Assembly (NCBI GenBank): GCA_003255065.1
Contig: QAOA01004877.1
Span: forward strand, 538,627 to 602,626
DNA length: 64,000 bases
Source of the DNA: Cercis canadensis
Taxonomy: Eukaryota; Streptophyta; Magnoliopsida; Fabales; Fabaceae
Direction of reading: 5' to 3'
Part shown: one piece after another, positions 1 through 12,176 of the stretch
How the letters are laid out: every line of letters begins with the position of its first letter
Position numbering within the stretch: the stretch's first letter is position 1
Notes under the pieces: generated by a model
What the model was told of the DNA's origin: nothing
What the model saw: the letters and a program-made list of their open reading frames with translations, nothing else
Databases searched by the model: none
Made by a program: the position numbers and the translations under genes

Positions 1-3000
1 CAGTTCTTCACTGTAAGGAACACCGTCTACAAGAGTAACAAATGCATAGATACCTTGACCTTTAACCTACAGTAGTTGAAGTAGTTGGTTCAGACATAGA
101 CTGCAATCACTTGGTGATGTAGTTGTCATTAACCATACCTCCTCTCTCCCCCTCTCTCGTAAAAACACACATAGACAATTGCCAACAGAAAGAATAGTTT
201 ATATAGACATACCTCATGCTCAATTCCAACCACGGCAGCCTCTGCACATTGAGGGTGTGAAACTAGAGCTGATTCCACTTCAGCTGTGCCAATACGATGT
301 CCACTGCACATGACATAAGGATATCAGACCAAGACATCGAAGAGAACTACATTAGTTCCTGAAATGATATTCCTGACTCTGTTTCTGTTTACTTGCTTGT
401 ACGTGTAAAAATAGCAACATTGAGGAGCCCCAAAAAGGAAAAAAAGAAAGAAAAAAAAAAAAAGGCTACAACATCCAAAGAATACCTAACATTGATGACA
501 TCATCAACTCTTCCAGTTAGCCAATGGTATCCATCTTTATCCCTGAAACAATTAGTTAAATGTGCTGAACAGAATTGTCCACTCATTTTTAGAAGTCTTG
601 GTTGCAGTATTAGAATGCAGAATGAGAAATGAACATTCAATGTTGGCAAATCACTTACCGCCTGCAGCCATCACCACTAAAATAGTAGCCCGAAAATGGC
701 TTGAAATATGTTGTTTCATATCTTTCATGATCACCATAAAGAGTTCTGAATGCCCCAGGCCATGATTTCTTAACACACAGAAAACCGCTGCACTCACCTT
801 CTAGTTCAACACCTTTCTCATCCACTATGACAGGCTAGAATTACAACAAAATTTGTCAACAATAAAGGCAAAGTGAAAATCCCAGTAAGCAGGTCAAACA
901 GATACATTAAGTGGCCAACTGATAGCCAAGGTTTGCATAAAGGACCTGAACTCCAAAGAAAGGGAAAGTTGCAGAACCAGGCTTCTGTGGCCAAGCACCA
1001 GGTAGTGGAGTTATCTGGCAGTAGCAGTAAAGTTTTTTTTAGTCTCAGAAACAGAGAAATTTCCAGATAAAAGATTCCTTTTTAATCTTTTGGTTTACAA
1101 GGGATCAAAACGACGACTGTTATCCTAAAATCCAACTCTCCATTCACTTGAGTTGTGTCCAAGTTTAATTATCCATAATATTTAAATGAACCTACATTAC
1201 TTTTTAGATTTAGCGCCTGCCATCACAATTTAATTTGACAAAGACAATCATGGAAGCTAAATACCAAGAAGCCACCAGTTTCTGTTTGCCACCAAGTGTC
1301 AGATATTGGGCATCTTGAATCTCCAACTACATTGAAGAACCACCTGAAAGAGATAGGAATATATCAAAATGTCCTTTGATATAGAATGATCAAGTTGCAA
1401 CGAGCAAGGAAAATAATATATAGCAACCTCCATGTACTTGGATTTATGGGCTCGCCTACACTTCCCAGGACTCGTAAAGATTTCCTTGAGTGGCGGGTAA
1501 CATACTGCATGATTTACAATGTTTTCAATCATGAATAAATAAGTTTAATAGGAAACTCTAAACTCGGCTCTTTGACCCCAATATTACATTTCACAAACTT
1601 ATTTACCTATCTATCATACTTTCAAAACTATTTACCTGAATATTATACTTTTTAAAAAATTGAAAATAAAAAAAATAATAATAATTTAATGTGGGTCCCA
1701 CTAAACACGTCGGATCCCACATGGCACATCCAATGGGGGCACGCCACTTAAGATCCAGTGTGTTCAGTCCGTATCCATTTTCATCTTCTCTCTCTCCCTG
1801 TCCCTTTTATCTTCTCTTTCATCTTCTCTCTCTCCCTTTCTTCTTCTCTTTCTCCACACCTTCTTCTCATTCTTCTTGCTGGTGTGGCCACGTGGACACG
1901 CCGAATCGCACATGGCGTGTCCAATGGGGACAAGCCGCATAGGACTCGGCGTGTCCAGTGGGCCCAGCACTGTCAGACTTTGTTTTTATTATTTTTAATT
2001 TTTTAAAAAGTATAATATTTAGGTAAATGGTTTTAGAAGTATAATAGTTAGGTAAATAAATTTGTAAATTGTAATATTGAAGTCAAAGTACCCTCTAAAC
2101 TCCTGTAGCAGACAGAAACCAGTATGACCTCTCTGTAAAGTGCAAAGTCAAAAACTAAGTCATTTTTGTGAGACCAATTTTATTTAACACCATGATCATT
2201 AGATATTTTTCCTTTATTCTGTAATTGATTTCAGTATTTCTGTGATTGGAACTTCATTTAAATTTTAAAACATCATTTTTTTGGATATAAAGCACAAGTT
2301 TTATTCCCACAATATATTAATGTTATATCCCAAGGATGCATCCCAATTTCTTTTGGTCAAATAACTATGAACTATAGAAATTTTCACCCAATATTATATT
2401 ATTTTCACTTTATAGAAAGATATTTACATCAACTTCTGGATGTATTTATGCATGATACAGAATTAATAGTCCACAATTAATGGAAAAACTAGACATCTGA
2501 TGCTATAATATCTGGAATAAGAGATAAGTAATTAAAAAATAGTGAGACTTATGCAGAGAGACCTTATGCCACTAATATATAATAAGAGCTAACTGCTCCC
2601 AATATCACAGCAGTATTAATTTTCTAGAACTTTCATTTGACACTAATTTGTTATATGGCCAAAGGAAGACAAAAAGAGAAAAGGGATAAGCTGGTAAGAA
2701 TAAGAGAAAATATCAGATTCAGACAGAGTAAGCAGAAGAAAAATAAAAAAGAAAATGAAAATCTTGATTAAGTGCCTAAAGAATAGTTGTAAACCAATTA
2801 TATGAAAGGCAAATAACATCAATCTTCAGAAGCAATTATATAGAAATCATTTCAAACACAGGTATCCTGTACACATATAAACATAGAGGAGTATCTTGCC
2901 TCATCACCATCACGCATGAGGGACCGCACCAATGTGGGGGCAGTGTAGAATATCGTCACCTTGTATTTGTCAACAATGTCCCAACAGCGCCCAGGATCAG

Positions 3001-6000
3001 GATAATTGGGAGCCTGCAGGTAAGACACATACATGTTAACATTAGATTCAAAGTAAGGTACTTGTTTGCAATTCTTTGACTCTCATAAATTTCAAACATT
3101 GTCAGACAATACCAACTTGAAACATACAAGGATTCTGGTGGAAAGCACTGTATTTTTAATTTATAGGGCCAAAAATTATATTTTAAAAATGTTATGAATA
3201 ATGATGAATAGTTTCCAAAATTGATGCCAAGCTTTCAAAGCTCAGTTTTTGGAAATCAAAATAACAACCTGAACAGATCCAAAGCCTCTATTACCAAAAG
3301 ACCTGGCATAAATTGTTGATCTTTTGCTAATGCGGTCCTTGAGCTTCTTCTCATCAACTAAGCAATAGTTCATTGATATTTAAAGTAAATTACTGTCATA
3401 AAGTGCATTTTATAAGTTAAATTTCACTGGAAGAGAGAATTTTCAGCAACTATTTTGCAATCTTCAAAACTTAATCTGGCCCTTCCATTAGCCCTTTTTT
3501 TCCTCATTATAGCACATTCTGTTTTTGCCAGAATTTTTCCAGAATTGAAATTTTGGGTTGATTTATTTACACGTATGTCTTTTGCATGCATTTTCTGCTG
3601 CACACACAAATGATTACACTATGTTGAAATGTATTACCCCTTCAAACACAAGAACAGTTGCACCATTGAACATGGGCCCATAAGTGACATAGCTGTGCCC
3701 AGTAATCCAACCACAGTCAGCAGTACACCTACAGTAAGGGCATAAGGTGTTAAATAAGAGCACTGATTGGTTTTAATCACAAACATCTTAAAGATAAAAG
3801 GGGTAGGCTGAACATTCAAGGATACCAGTAGACATCGGATGGTTTGTAGTCAAATGCATACTTGAATGTTGTTGCAGTATATACCATGTAACCACCAGTT
3901 GTATGGAGGACACCCTTTGAAAAACTTACATTAGAAAAAAGCAATCTCAAGTAAAGGAAAAAAAGAAAAAGGAAGCAAACTCACGTAAATTACAGCAAAT
4001 AAATACCTTTGGTTTTCCTGTACTCCCACTTGTATAGAGTAGGAAAAGTGGATCCTCTGCATCAACCCACTCCACAGGACAAGTAGTTGGATATCGAGGA
4101 ATGACATCCTGCAAACCAGTCATCAAACATCAGAACAAGGGGGAGGGGGAAAAAAAAACTGAAAGAATAGGGGTAAGATGTGATCTTTTATCATAATTGA
4201 TGAAGCATTCACCATGAATATCCAAATTATTGAAGAAATTAATTCGAACAAAAAAATATACAGTTTAACTACTCTTTAGGCATGGCATGTAGGCATTGCC
4301 ACAGAAGTACAGAATATCGAACTCATGATGCAAGTATAATTAGTCCACCTTAGAAGAGTATATATCAAAGAAAAACTTTTATATACCAACCTGCCACCAT
4401 ATATCTCGCCCTTCCTGCCACTTGGTATCTTCCCTCTTCATTGCCACTGGGTTATCATAAGTTAAGCACACATCTGCATGGACAGGAAAAAGACGCAAAA
4501 AATAAATAAATAAATAAAAGAAGAGGAGAAAAAGAACAAAATGGATTCATTAGCAGGGGAAATTGTGTAAGATGATAAATCCCACCTGTAGAGAGTGCAG
4601 TTTAGGGACAAAAATTAGTTATAGCCTAAATATGTGCACAAAGAATTTAGGTAATTCTATCTCTCAGTTGAGCTGGGAAAATATATGTTATTTAGTGAAG
4701 CAAGACAAATGGATAGGGCACCAACCCAAGGTTGATAACAACCTAACCCACTTTTCATTAACAAGTAGCAAGTTGAGTTAAGTCAGTTTGGATAGGGATA
4801 AACAAACAATATAGATAATATTTTCACTGTTTTGTAAGTACTAAGCATTGATTACATGACATTCTCTCAAACTATCAATTAAACATACTTAATGTCTCAC
4901 TGAATAAAAGAATAATAGAGGAGACATAAAAGAAAAAGAACACCATGAAAGTTAAGAAATGGAGTGAGGAACTATTGAGTAAATTCAACCAGGAGTAGTG
5001 ATTCTTTCATAGGCCCTTGACCTGCCTTGATATTGTCAAGCTCAAGTTTTTCAATGATAATGAGCCAAGTTTTTGTTGGGGGCGGACGCTACCTATACAG
5101 GCCACTTGCGTGTGAATTCCAATAATGTGACTCAAGTGCAAAGAAGATAACAGAAGTAATGAATAAAACTAATCAAGAGACTGAAATTATAAACAAATCA
5201 CTGATCTTCCCACCTATAGAGATCCCATTTTGGGCTGATTCGTTGATGGCAGTGTCAACTATGTCTTTGAGGTAGATGGTCTTAGGACCCCTTTTAACAG
5301 CATTGCAAGTAACCACAACTTTTGGCTTACAATCAATGATTCTTTGGGCCAGGGATTCTGCAGAAAAACCGGCAAACACAACCTAAACAAATCAAAAAGC
5401 TAACAGCTATTAACTCAAAGGCAATTGAAAAATAATGCGCAATCTGATAATGTGAAATAAAGAATAATAAGAAATTGGAAGCAGAAGATAAGTGTTTTTG
5501 TGATACCGAATGAACAGCACCAATACGGGCACAGGCAAGCATTGTGATGGGAAGCTCCATTAGCATAGGCAAATAAATAATTACAGCATCTCCCTTTTTC
5601 ACACCAATATCTTTCAGGTAGTTTGCAACCTGTGGCCAAGACATATTCAATCATTCTGCCAATTTCTGATAATGCATTCACATGGAATAATATTCAAGCA
5701 TCTGAGTTTGAGATTTTCCCAAATAATAGCATAGAAGCATCTGATTTATTGTTGTGTGTGAGAGAAAAACAGAGATAGTAGTGTCAGAATTGACCTGGCA
5801 AACTTGATGCAGAAGCTGATCGTATGTCAAAGTGCCATCCATACCAGGCTCATTGCCTTCCCAGAAAATGGCCACTTTGTCACCTAGTCCGGCTTCAATA
5901 TTTCTATCCAAACAATTGTAACAGATGTTGGTGATGCCACCCTTGAACCACTGAAAGAATGAAACAAACGAACAAAACCACAGAAGGGTAAATCACTCAG

Positions 6001-6789
6001 CCTAGGCCCTATGGGACAACAATTAACAGAAGAAAAATGGAAGCAAGATCTAAATGGGAAATGGTGATAAATAAAGTACCTCAATCTTGATAGTGCCTTT
6101 CCTAACATCAAAATTTTCATCGCAAACTTTATCACTCCATTTCTGTTTCCAATAGAACTCTGATGCAATATCGGACCAAAATCCAGCTGGGTCCTCTATC
6201 GACCTCTTATACATCTCCAGATACTAAATAAAATTCGAAAAGCATATGTAAATAAACTTTAATCTCCATGTTCTTATAATTTATTCACGTTAAGCTTAAA
6301 AATGAAAAGAACAATTTTTTGCATTCACTTTTAATTAAGCTTTGATAGTGAAAATCAATTAAAACCCAGAAAATTTGAATATTAACAATAAATTCAATGA
6401 GAAGGCTAGGAAACCTGTTCTGGGGATTGAACATGTGCTTGGGAGGAGTACTCCTTGCTTGGAAAGACGAAAGCGTTCTCTTCAGAAGCGAGAGCTTCAC
6501 CCAGTGTCGCAGCATTCAACTTGGAAATGTTGCCTCCTGCAACAGATGGCAGATGCTTCATTGATTCCACATGGCGTAAGGGATTCGTGGTCCTCAGATT
6601 CGAACCCATGGCCTCACTCACCCCTATCAACTTCCTCCAAGTGAAGCTCGTCAAGCTACTACTATTCCACAAGAGAGAAATAGAAGGCTTCAATAATGGA
6701 TTCACCCTTGACACGGGATCCAATATAAATGCCGACGGAGATTCACAGGCACTACCCAGAACAGCAGAGTTACAAGATACAGATACCAT
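1..6789 (-). CDS. ACS: Acetyl-CoA synthetase, plastid-targeted (3' end beyond window)
   Basis: The enzyme activates acetate with ATP and CoA to acetyl-CoA, in plastids in plants. I read 17 exons: 6789-6415, 6223-6080, 5950-5795, 5629-5507, 5382-5214, 4473-4391, 4108-4007, 3914-3826, 3728-3638, 3013-2900, 1504-1428, 1343-1265, 1014-946, 834-659, 542-486, 303-213 and 66-1. All join in frame and give 687 residues, so only roughly the last 50-60 are missing. Exon 1 (125 residues) starts with a Ser-rich stretch suited to a transit peptide. Family landmarks are the AMP-binding loop [10 protein letters not shown] (exon 7), [10 protein letters not shown] (exon 12), the hinge [14 protein letters not shown] (exon 15) and [14 protein letters not shown] (exon 16). 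A second in-frame ATG at codon 61 could give a shorter form. The intron after exon 10 uses a GC donor and contains a MITE. Identity is certain; exon ends were read by eye from splice consensus and reading frame. Confidence 0.96.
1566..2092. mobile_element. MULE-type MITE with long inverted repeats, inside an ACS intron
   Basis: A non-autonomous element of 527 bp. Its ends are imperfect inverted repeats of about 85-100 bp: GGCTCTTTGAC at the left, and GTCAAAGTACC (the inverse of GGTACTTTGAC) at the right. It is flanked by an exact 10 bp target-site duplication, CTCTAAACTC, at 1556-1565 and 2093-2102. A duplication of 8-11 bp is the mark of the Mutator superfamily. The more GC-rich centre (about 1690-1975) holds short ORFs with no recognisable protein, so the element has no transposase. 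It lies in the 1.4 kb intron between exons 10 and 11 of the acetyl-CoA synthetase gene, about 60 bp upstream of the acceptor. Confidence 0.85.
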
Positions 6790-7409
6790 CCTGTTATTTA
6801 ATTTATTGTCAACATGCGTATAAATAAATAAATAAATACTATCTATATTGGTTTAGTTAATTTCTGAATAAAACCGATAGTGATCACTTTACATTTATTT
6901 AATTTTTTCCTTTTTTTTAAAAAAAAAAAAAAAAAGAGTCTTTTGAAGGAGATATAGAATTACAAAAATTGATTCTCTCTCTCCTGATACTATTCAGTTC
7001 TACTGAGTCAGACTTGTCCTGTTGCAGAATCATACGAATTCTCTGACTTTTGACTTTATTTGCTACCAGGGAGGGAGGGTGGGGACTATGTGCTCCGCTC
7101 AGCAAGTCCAGGAAAGGGTGAGAGACAAGTTTGTATTTTATATCCATTTTGATTGGGTTTCAACTTTCAATTAAAGAGGGTACTCTCTCTCTCTCTCTCT
7201 GCCGGCTGTATCTGTTTTAATTTTCTGTGCTAATCACAATAATTATAATTATAATAACAATAACAATGAGAAGATGACCTTAGGTGGCATTTGCTGGGAG
7301 ATTGCTTAAACAATTTGGATAGGTAGAGAGAGGAGTTGTTGCTAAAATATGAAAAGCTCAAAGTCATAGCGATTAGGCGAGGACTCCATGGAAAAATGGA
7401 TGGTGAGTG

Positions 7410-7768
7410 GCAACTTCTATAAATTATTTGTAAAAATGATAAAAGAAAATGACTTCTTTAAAAGATAAGAGCACGTTGGACACACGAGGTTGACTCAGTT
7501 TTCAACCATCGGCAATCGGCATCATCATTTTCCGATGATCGGTGTTAGCTAGGCTATCTAATCTAGTACTAGTATCTATCAGAATTTANGCAACTTCTAT
7601 AAATTATTTGTAAAAATGAGAAAAGAAAATGACTTCTTTAAAAGATAAGAGCACGTTGGACACACGAGGTTGACTCAGTTTTCAACCATCGGCAATCGGC
7701 ATCATCATTTTCCGATGATCGGTGTTAGCTAGGCTATCTAATCTAGTACTAGTATCTATCAGAATTTA
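7410..7768. repeat. Near-perfect 179 bp duplication around a single N (assembly join)
   Basis: Bases 7410-7588 and 7590-7768 are the same sequence with at least one substitution (ATGAT against ATGAG near the start), separated by one N at 7589. The right copy continues into unique sequence exactly where the left copy stops. This is what two unmerged overlapping contig ends look like, probably from different haplotypes, rather than a real tandem duplication. Confidence 0.85.
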
Positions 7769-8081
7769 ATCCAGAAACGAGAAAAGAAAAATCCAGAAAA
7801 ACAGAGGTTCACCCGATATCGATGAAAATCCCACAAAGACTTTTGAGAAATTCTAGAACTGATCAGTGATAAGTGAAACAGAGCTGTGCACAAAATCTGG
7901 GTCAGCTCTTCAGTCGCTCTTATAGTGACAACGGACGATTCAGAATACATCACATCATATCATGTGCTGGAGACATGGTATTAGTTGCAGAACGGTGGCG
8001 CCTGTATTGAATTGCCCCGAATATATTTCTATGCACCCTGAATATAAATCCAATTCTTTTCCTGTTATTAGGATATTTTTA

Positions 8082-8551
8082 CGGGTTCATGGACACGAAT
8101 ATTATAACTTTTGATAATAAATTTATATGTTTATTATATTTTTTAATTTAATTATTTAAATGTTATAATTTTAAAAAAAAAAATTCGGTGATTTGGAGCT
8201 CATAAGATACGCCAACTAGTGTGTCCTCACCGAACATGCTGGCTAGCAGCCGAGCGTGTCCACTCTCTATCACAGCGCCTTCTACAGCTTTGATTTAGTG
8301 TCACTGCCACTTCTACTCACATTTCTCCTAGAATTCTACAAACTTTATGTTATTGAAAGGGTTTCCCCCTTATTGTAATTGGAGGTTGTTTATAAATGGG
8401 GAGACACTCTTACTATTACAAGCAAAAGCTTCGAAAGGGATAGTGGGAGTGGACACGTCAGTTGCTAGTTGACATGTTTAGGTAATTAAGTTAGAAAATA
8501 TGATAGATGTGTAAATTTATTGTCAAATTGTAATATTTATGTCAATGAGCC
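8082..8551. mobile_element. MULE-type MITE, same family as 1566-2092
   Basis: About 470 bp with imperfect inverted repeats of roughly 80 bp. The left end begins near GGGTTCATGGAC and the right end reads GTCAATGAGCC, the inverse of GGCTCATTGAC. The repeats share the pattern CAATATTA...TTTATT...TTAATTA with the 1566 element. An 8 bp target duplication, TATTTTTA, sits at 8074-8081 and 8552-8559. The centre is more GC-rich and non-coding. Confidence 0.75.
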
Positions 8552-10239
8552 TATTTTTATCTTTTTAAGTGAGAAAAAGTGAAAAGAATAAAATTTTGCT
8601 TCAATAACACATTTTTTTTTTTTTTTCAAATATGNTTTTTTTTATTTCAAATATGCAGATAAGATCACAAATTGCATGGAACGAATAGAGCATGGATAGG
8701 ATGTTAAATTTCCTTTTTTGTTTTTCTCTCTTCATTTTATTCTGGAAGCAATTCTATTATTGAAAATTTGTAATTTGATGACAATATTTAATTTGGTCAT
8801 AAGATAAGATATCTTTGTGCTACCTTTCATGTATTGAGACTAAGTTTATTTTCAAGCGATCTTAAGGATGCCTTCCACATGGCTCTTATGCATTTAAGGG
8901 GAAAAAAATTAACTAACTTAGATGAACCTATTATATCTTTATCATTAGGTTAAATCTTTGGAGTTAATCATAAAATAGTTAGTTAAATTGAATTATGTAG
9001 ATTATGTTTCTTCTTCTTCTTCTTTTTTCTTCAGGGGAAGGTGTAGAAAAGATAAATATTAGTAAATATTCACTAATNATAATGTACTTAATTTTTAAGC
9101 TGAAATAACTTATCAACCTTCAATTTTTGTATTCTTAAAGAAAAAACTATTTTATTTACAGAATTCAATGTACTAACAAATTCTATTTCATATTTTTCTC
9201 CCCTCTTTATTTAAATTATGATATAAAAGGCATTTTGTGTCATAATTTGGGGATGATATTTGATTCTGTAGGTCATAGTACGTATTAATATGTACTAGAA
9301 ACAATGTATTCATAATTCTATGTACTTTTAACTATCTCTTCTAAAACTTAGACTATTAAAATATTGAATCATTACGAGTAATAAAGAGCAATATAAACCA
9401 ATGTTAGTGATGAAAAGGGAACAATTGAAAAGCAAATATATAATAGGATAATAAAAAAATAAAGATATCCTTTAGAAGCAAAACATGTTTTTTTTTTCTT
9501 TATTCTTCATTTCTATGTACTTTTGCCCAATTCCCTATTTTTGTCAATGTGCAGTACGGAATGTGGCACAAGATGTTCGACTACAACTATCAGGAAGCCC
9601 ATGGATCTAATTCAATTTTTGTCGGGGCCCAAGCCCAATTTGATGAACTGAAGAAGTTTAGTTTAGTTTACTCTTTTCCAGTTCCAGCAATAAAATAAAT
9701 AAAAATAAAAGTATCTCAAGTGTTGGGACCGTGAACCCTCTAACAGCCTAACTTGTGAACCCAACTCCATGAAATCAGAAGACAAGGATCAAACAGAATA
9801 TATTGGTGATTGGTAATTGCCTAAAAGGAAGAATATTGAGGAGACTGAGAGCCATGTTTACGTTACCTTAGTAATAGCAGCAAGTTGGTGGTGTTAACAG
9901 AATGGTATTCAATAGCCAACTTTCTCTCTTCTCCTAATTAGAACCTTAAATTTGAGTACCTCTAATCAGATCAAAGCGACACCCATTTTTTCTTAATAAT
10001 TCTTTTCTTTTCCTGGTTACCACGCACAAATTTGGGTTTCTTGGAATCCTGCAAGTGGGACGTTGCAAGCAAATTGAGATAGAGTATTTAACTCTTACTT
10101 TAAAAAAAGGAACTCTTTTTGAGTAATGTTATCAAGAAGACAGGGAGCTTTCTACAAAACTTTTCTTATTAAATTGTGTGAAATATGTAATCCACCAGAA
10201 TCCCCCGTATAAGTTGTTCACTTGTATCAAACAGATATC

Positions 10240-11583
10240 TTACAGAGACAAGTACCCAGAGTCCCCATGATGTCTGTGAATAATTTCCTTTATATCAGCA
10301 ATACCACTGACCTTGTTCCCTTGGAGCAATTCTGAAATCATGTTGTAATTTGGCTTCACACTCTCATCCCACCTAGTAGCACGATTATAGAGTTCAATCA
10401 AGCAGGTATAGTGCTCCAAGATAGGGGTAATACCATAATGTTCTGTCATAAGATTGAAGTACTTCTGAGCTTCTTCCAGGTTATTCATATGAGAGCAAGC
10501 ACTAAAGACACCCACAAAAGTGATAGCGTCTGGAAATACATTTGCCTTCTCCATCTCTTCAAAATGTGCAAGGGCTTCCTTCCCCATCCCATGTACACCC
10601 AAGCTAGTGATCATTGAATTCCAGGTAGCCAAGCCTTTGATTTGCATCTTATCAAACACTTCCCTTGCATCATCTAAACTACCACATTTGCTATACATGT
10701 CTATAAGAGCTGTCCCCAGAAAAGGCCCAATTTCAAACCCATTCTTGACTGCAAAATCATGAATCCATTTACCCAACTTTAAGCTCCCCATCTCTGTGCA
10801 AGCTCTTATCAAGCTCACCACGGTGAATTCATTTGGTCTCACATTGTCAAGCTGCATTCTTTGGAACAGTTTAAAAGCCTCTATGGGTTGCTGGTCTTTT
10901 ACATATCCATCAATCATTGCCGTCCATGAAACAACATTTTTAGAGGGCATTTGCTCGAAAATTCTTCTGGCAGCGTCCAATTTCCCGCGAGTAGCAAGCC
11001 CTGCAATCATGGTTGTCCATGAAACCACATTGCGCACAGGCATTTTGTCAAACACCTTACACCCATTATCTGAATCTTCACACTTGAAATAAAGATTCAT
11101 CAATGTGTTTTGCACATATATATCACTCGAGAACCCACTCTTGATTGCTAAAGCATGGATCATTTTTCCGAAATCAAGGGCAGAATAAGCCATACAAGCA
11201 TTTATAACAAATGGGAAGGTGAATTTATCAGGTGGAAAGCCATAGCATAGCATAAGCTCGAACAGAAGAAGGGCCTGTTCGGGGGAGCCAGAGATAGTAT
11301 ATTCCCTAATCATGACATTCCAAGTGAAGGTATCAGGGGCATTCAATTGATGAAATACAAGAGTGGCATAGTCCATTTGCCCATAAGTGGAACAGAGGTG
11401 AATGAGCTTCCGGATAAGCAACTGGTCATAGGAGAGACCGAAACGGATAATTTTCCCATGAATTTGCTTGAGCTGCTTGAAATTAGTGCACTTTTGGAGA
11501 AAGACAAGAGCTTCATTTGAACCAAAACGTGGGGTTCTAATAAAGCACAAAGTTTCAGGGGTGCATGAAAGGCATGCAACCAT
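10240..11583 (-). CDS. Pentatricopeptide repeat protein, PLS type, probably chloroplast (At3g26630-like)
   Basis: An intronless ORF of 447 residues. PLS-class PPR proteins bind organelle RNA in a sequence-specific way and act in editing, processing or translation. The chain is built of tandem ~35-residue helical repeats with hallmarks such as TFTWNVMIREY, NVVSWTTMIAG, NVVSWTAMIDGYV, GTALIDMYSKCGSLDDAREVF and ATWNSMITSLGVHG. The order and wording match my memory of Arabidopsis At3g26630. The C-terminus after HYTCLIELYNRA is short: it goes almost directly to an E-like tail ending GDSGYLSL, with no DYW deaminase domain. The RNA target is unknown. The gene is divergent from the WD40 gene at 12177, with 593 bp between start codons. 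The ATG at 11583 is the first in frame; the N-terminus is a plausible but weak transit peptide. Confidence 0.93.
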   Translation of the reverse strand: MVACLSCTPETLCFIRTPRFGSNEALVFLQKCTNFKQLKQIHGKIIRFGLSYDQLLIRKLIHLCSTYGQMDYATLVFHQLNAPDTFTWNVMIREYTISGSPEQALLLFELMLCYGFPPDKFTFPFVINACMAYSALDFGKMIHALAIKSGFSSDIYVQNTLMNLYFKCEDSDNGCKVFDKMPVRNVVSWTTMIAGLATRGKLDAARRIFEQMPSKNVVSWTAMIDGYVKDQQPIEAFKLFQRMQLDNVRPNEFTVVSLIRACTEMGSLKLGKWIHDFAVKNGFEIGPFLGTALIDMYSKCGSLDDAREVFDKMQIKGLATWNSMITSLGVHGMGKEALAHFEEMEKANVFPDAITFVGVFSACSHMNNLEEAQKYFNLMTEHYGITPILEHYTCLIELYNRATRWDESVKPNYNMISELLQGNKVSGIADIKEIIHRHHGDSGYLSL

Positions 11584-12176
11584 CCTACCCCAATTCCAAT
11601 TCGCCCAAGTTAGCTCTCCAACATCTGTTTTGCAATTATCATAGCTCAGCAGACAAACAAAGAATCAATCTTAGAAGATTAAAGAAACACCGTGAAACTG
11701 GAAGGCTTGCATTGCATATTGCAGTACCTTGGCAGACAAGAACAACACTTAAGCCGTGGTTCCACGCAGAGCCGTAGAATAAAATAATCCATTTATTTGG
11801 GGGTGAGGTGGGAGAAAAGCTTTTTTTTGGCCAAAAACAAAAGGATTTTGGAAATTTTTTCCAAAAAAATGATAACAAGATTGACGGTCCAGATTTTGCT
11901 GCCTGATCCAGTACGCCGCACCCCACGGTAACGGCTCGTTTGGCCGTCTCTTTCATCTGAAGACTTCCTATTTGGCATCTTGTTCAGGTAAAGATAGCTT
12001 CCAAGTTGGAGTTGTACATTATCCACCGACTATTCCTGCTTCAGCTTCTCCCCGTCACTTCACTTGTGCAATTCTCACTGGGGTTTCTGCTGCAGCCTGC
12101 ACCTTGGTCGAATTTACAGTTGACAGAATTTCAGGAGGAAGAAGAAGGTTAGGTTAGTATTAGCAATAGCATTAGC
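11584..12176. promoter_or_regulatory. Shared upstream region of divergent PPR and LWD genes
   Basis: The 593 bp between the two start codons must hold both promoters and both 5' leaders. I see no clear TATA box in either direction. The stretch near 12120-12176, rich in GAAG and GTTAG, is probably the LWD leader. ORFs in this stretch are short and I regard them as chance. Confidence 0.5.

Larger units (their letters stand above)
6824..10239. other. Non-coding interval between ACS and the PPR gene
   Basis: I find no gene. The interval holds the 5' flank of the acetyl-CoA synthetase gene with a short CT tract near 7185-7200, a contig-end duplication at 7410-7768, a MITE at 8082-8551, two further single-N joins (8635, 9078) and the 3' flank of the PPR gene. 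The six-frame ORFs here are short and resemble nothing I know. Confidence 0.7.

Noticed and set aside
1691-2006. ORFs of 68-83 residues as genes
   Set aside because: They lie inside the MITE core and are driven by a CT-rich low-complexity tract.
6375-6823. Plus-strand ORFs of 89 and 122 residues
   Set aside because: They are antisense to exon 1 of acetyl-CoA synthetase.
7410-7768. Recent tandem duplication
   Set aside because: A single N sits exactly between copies and the same pattern recurs at many other Ns, so an assembly join explains it better.
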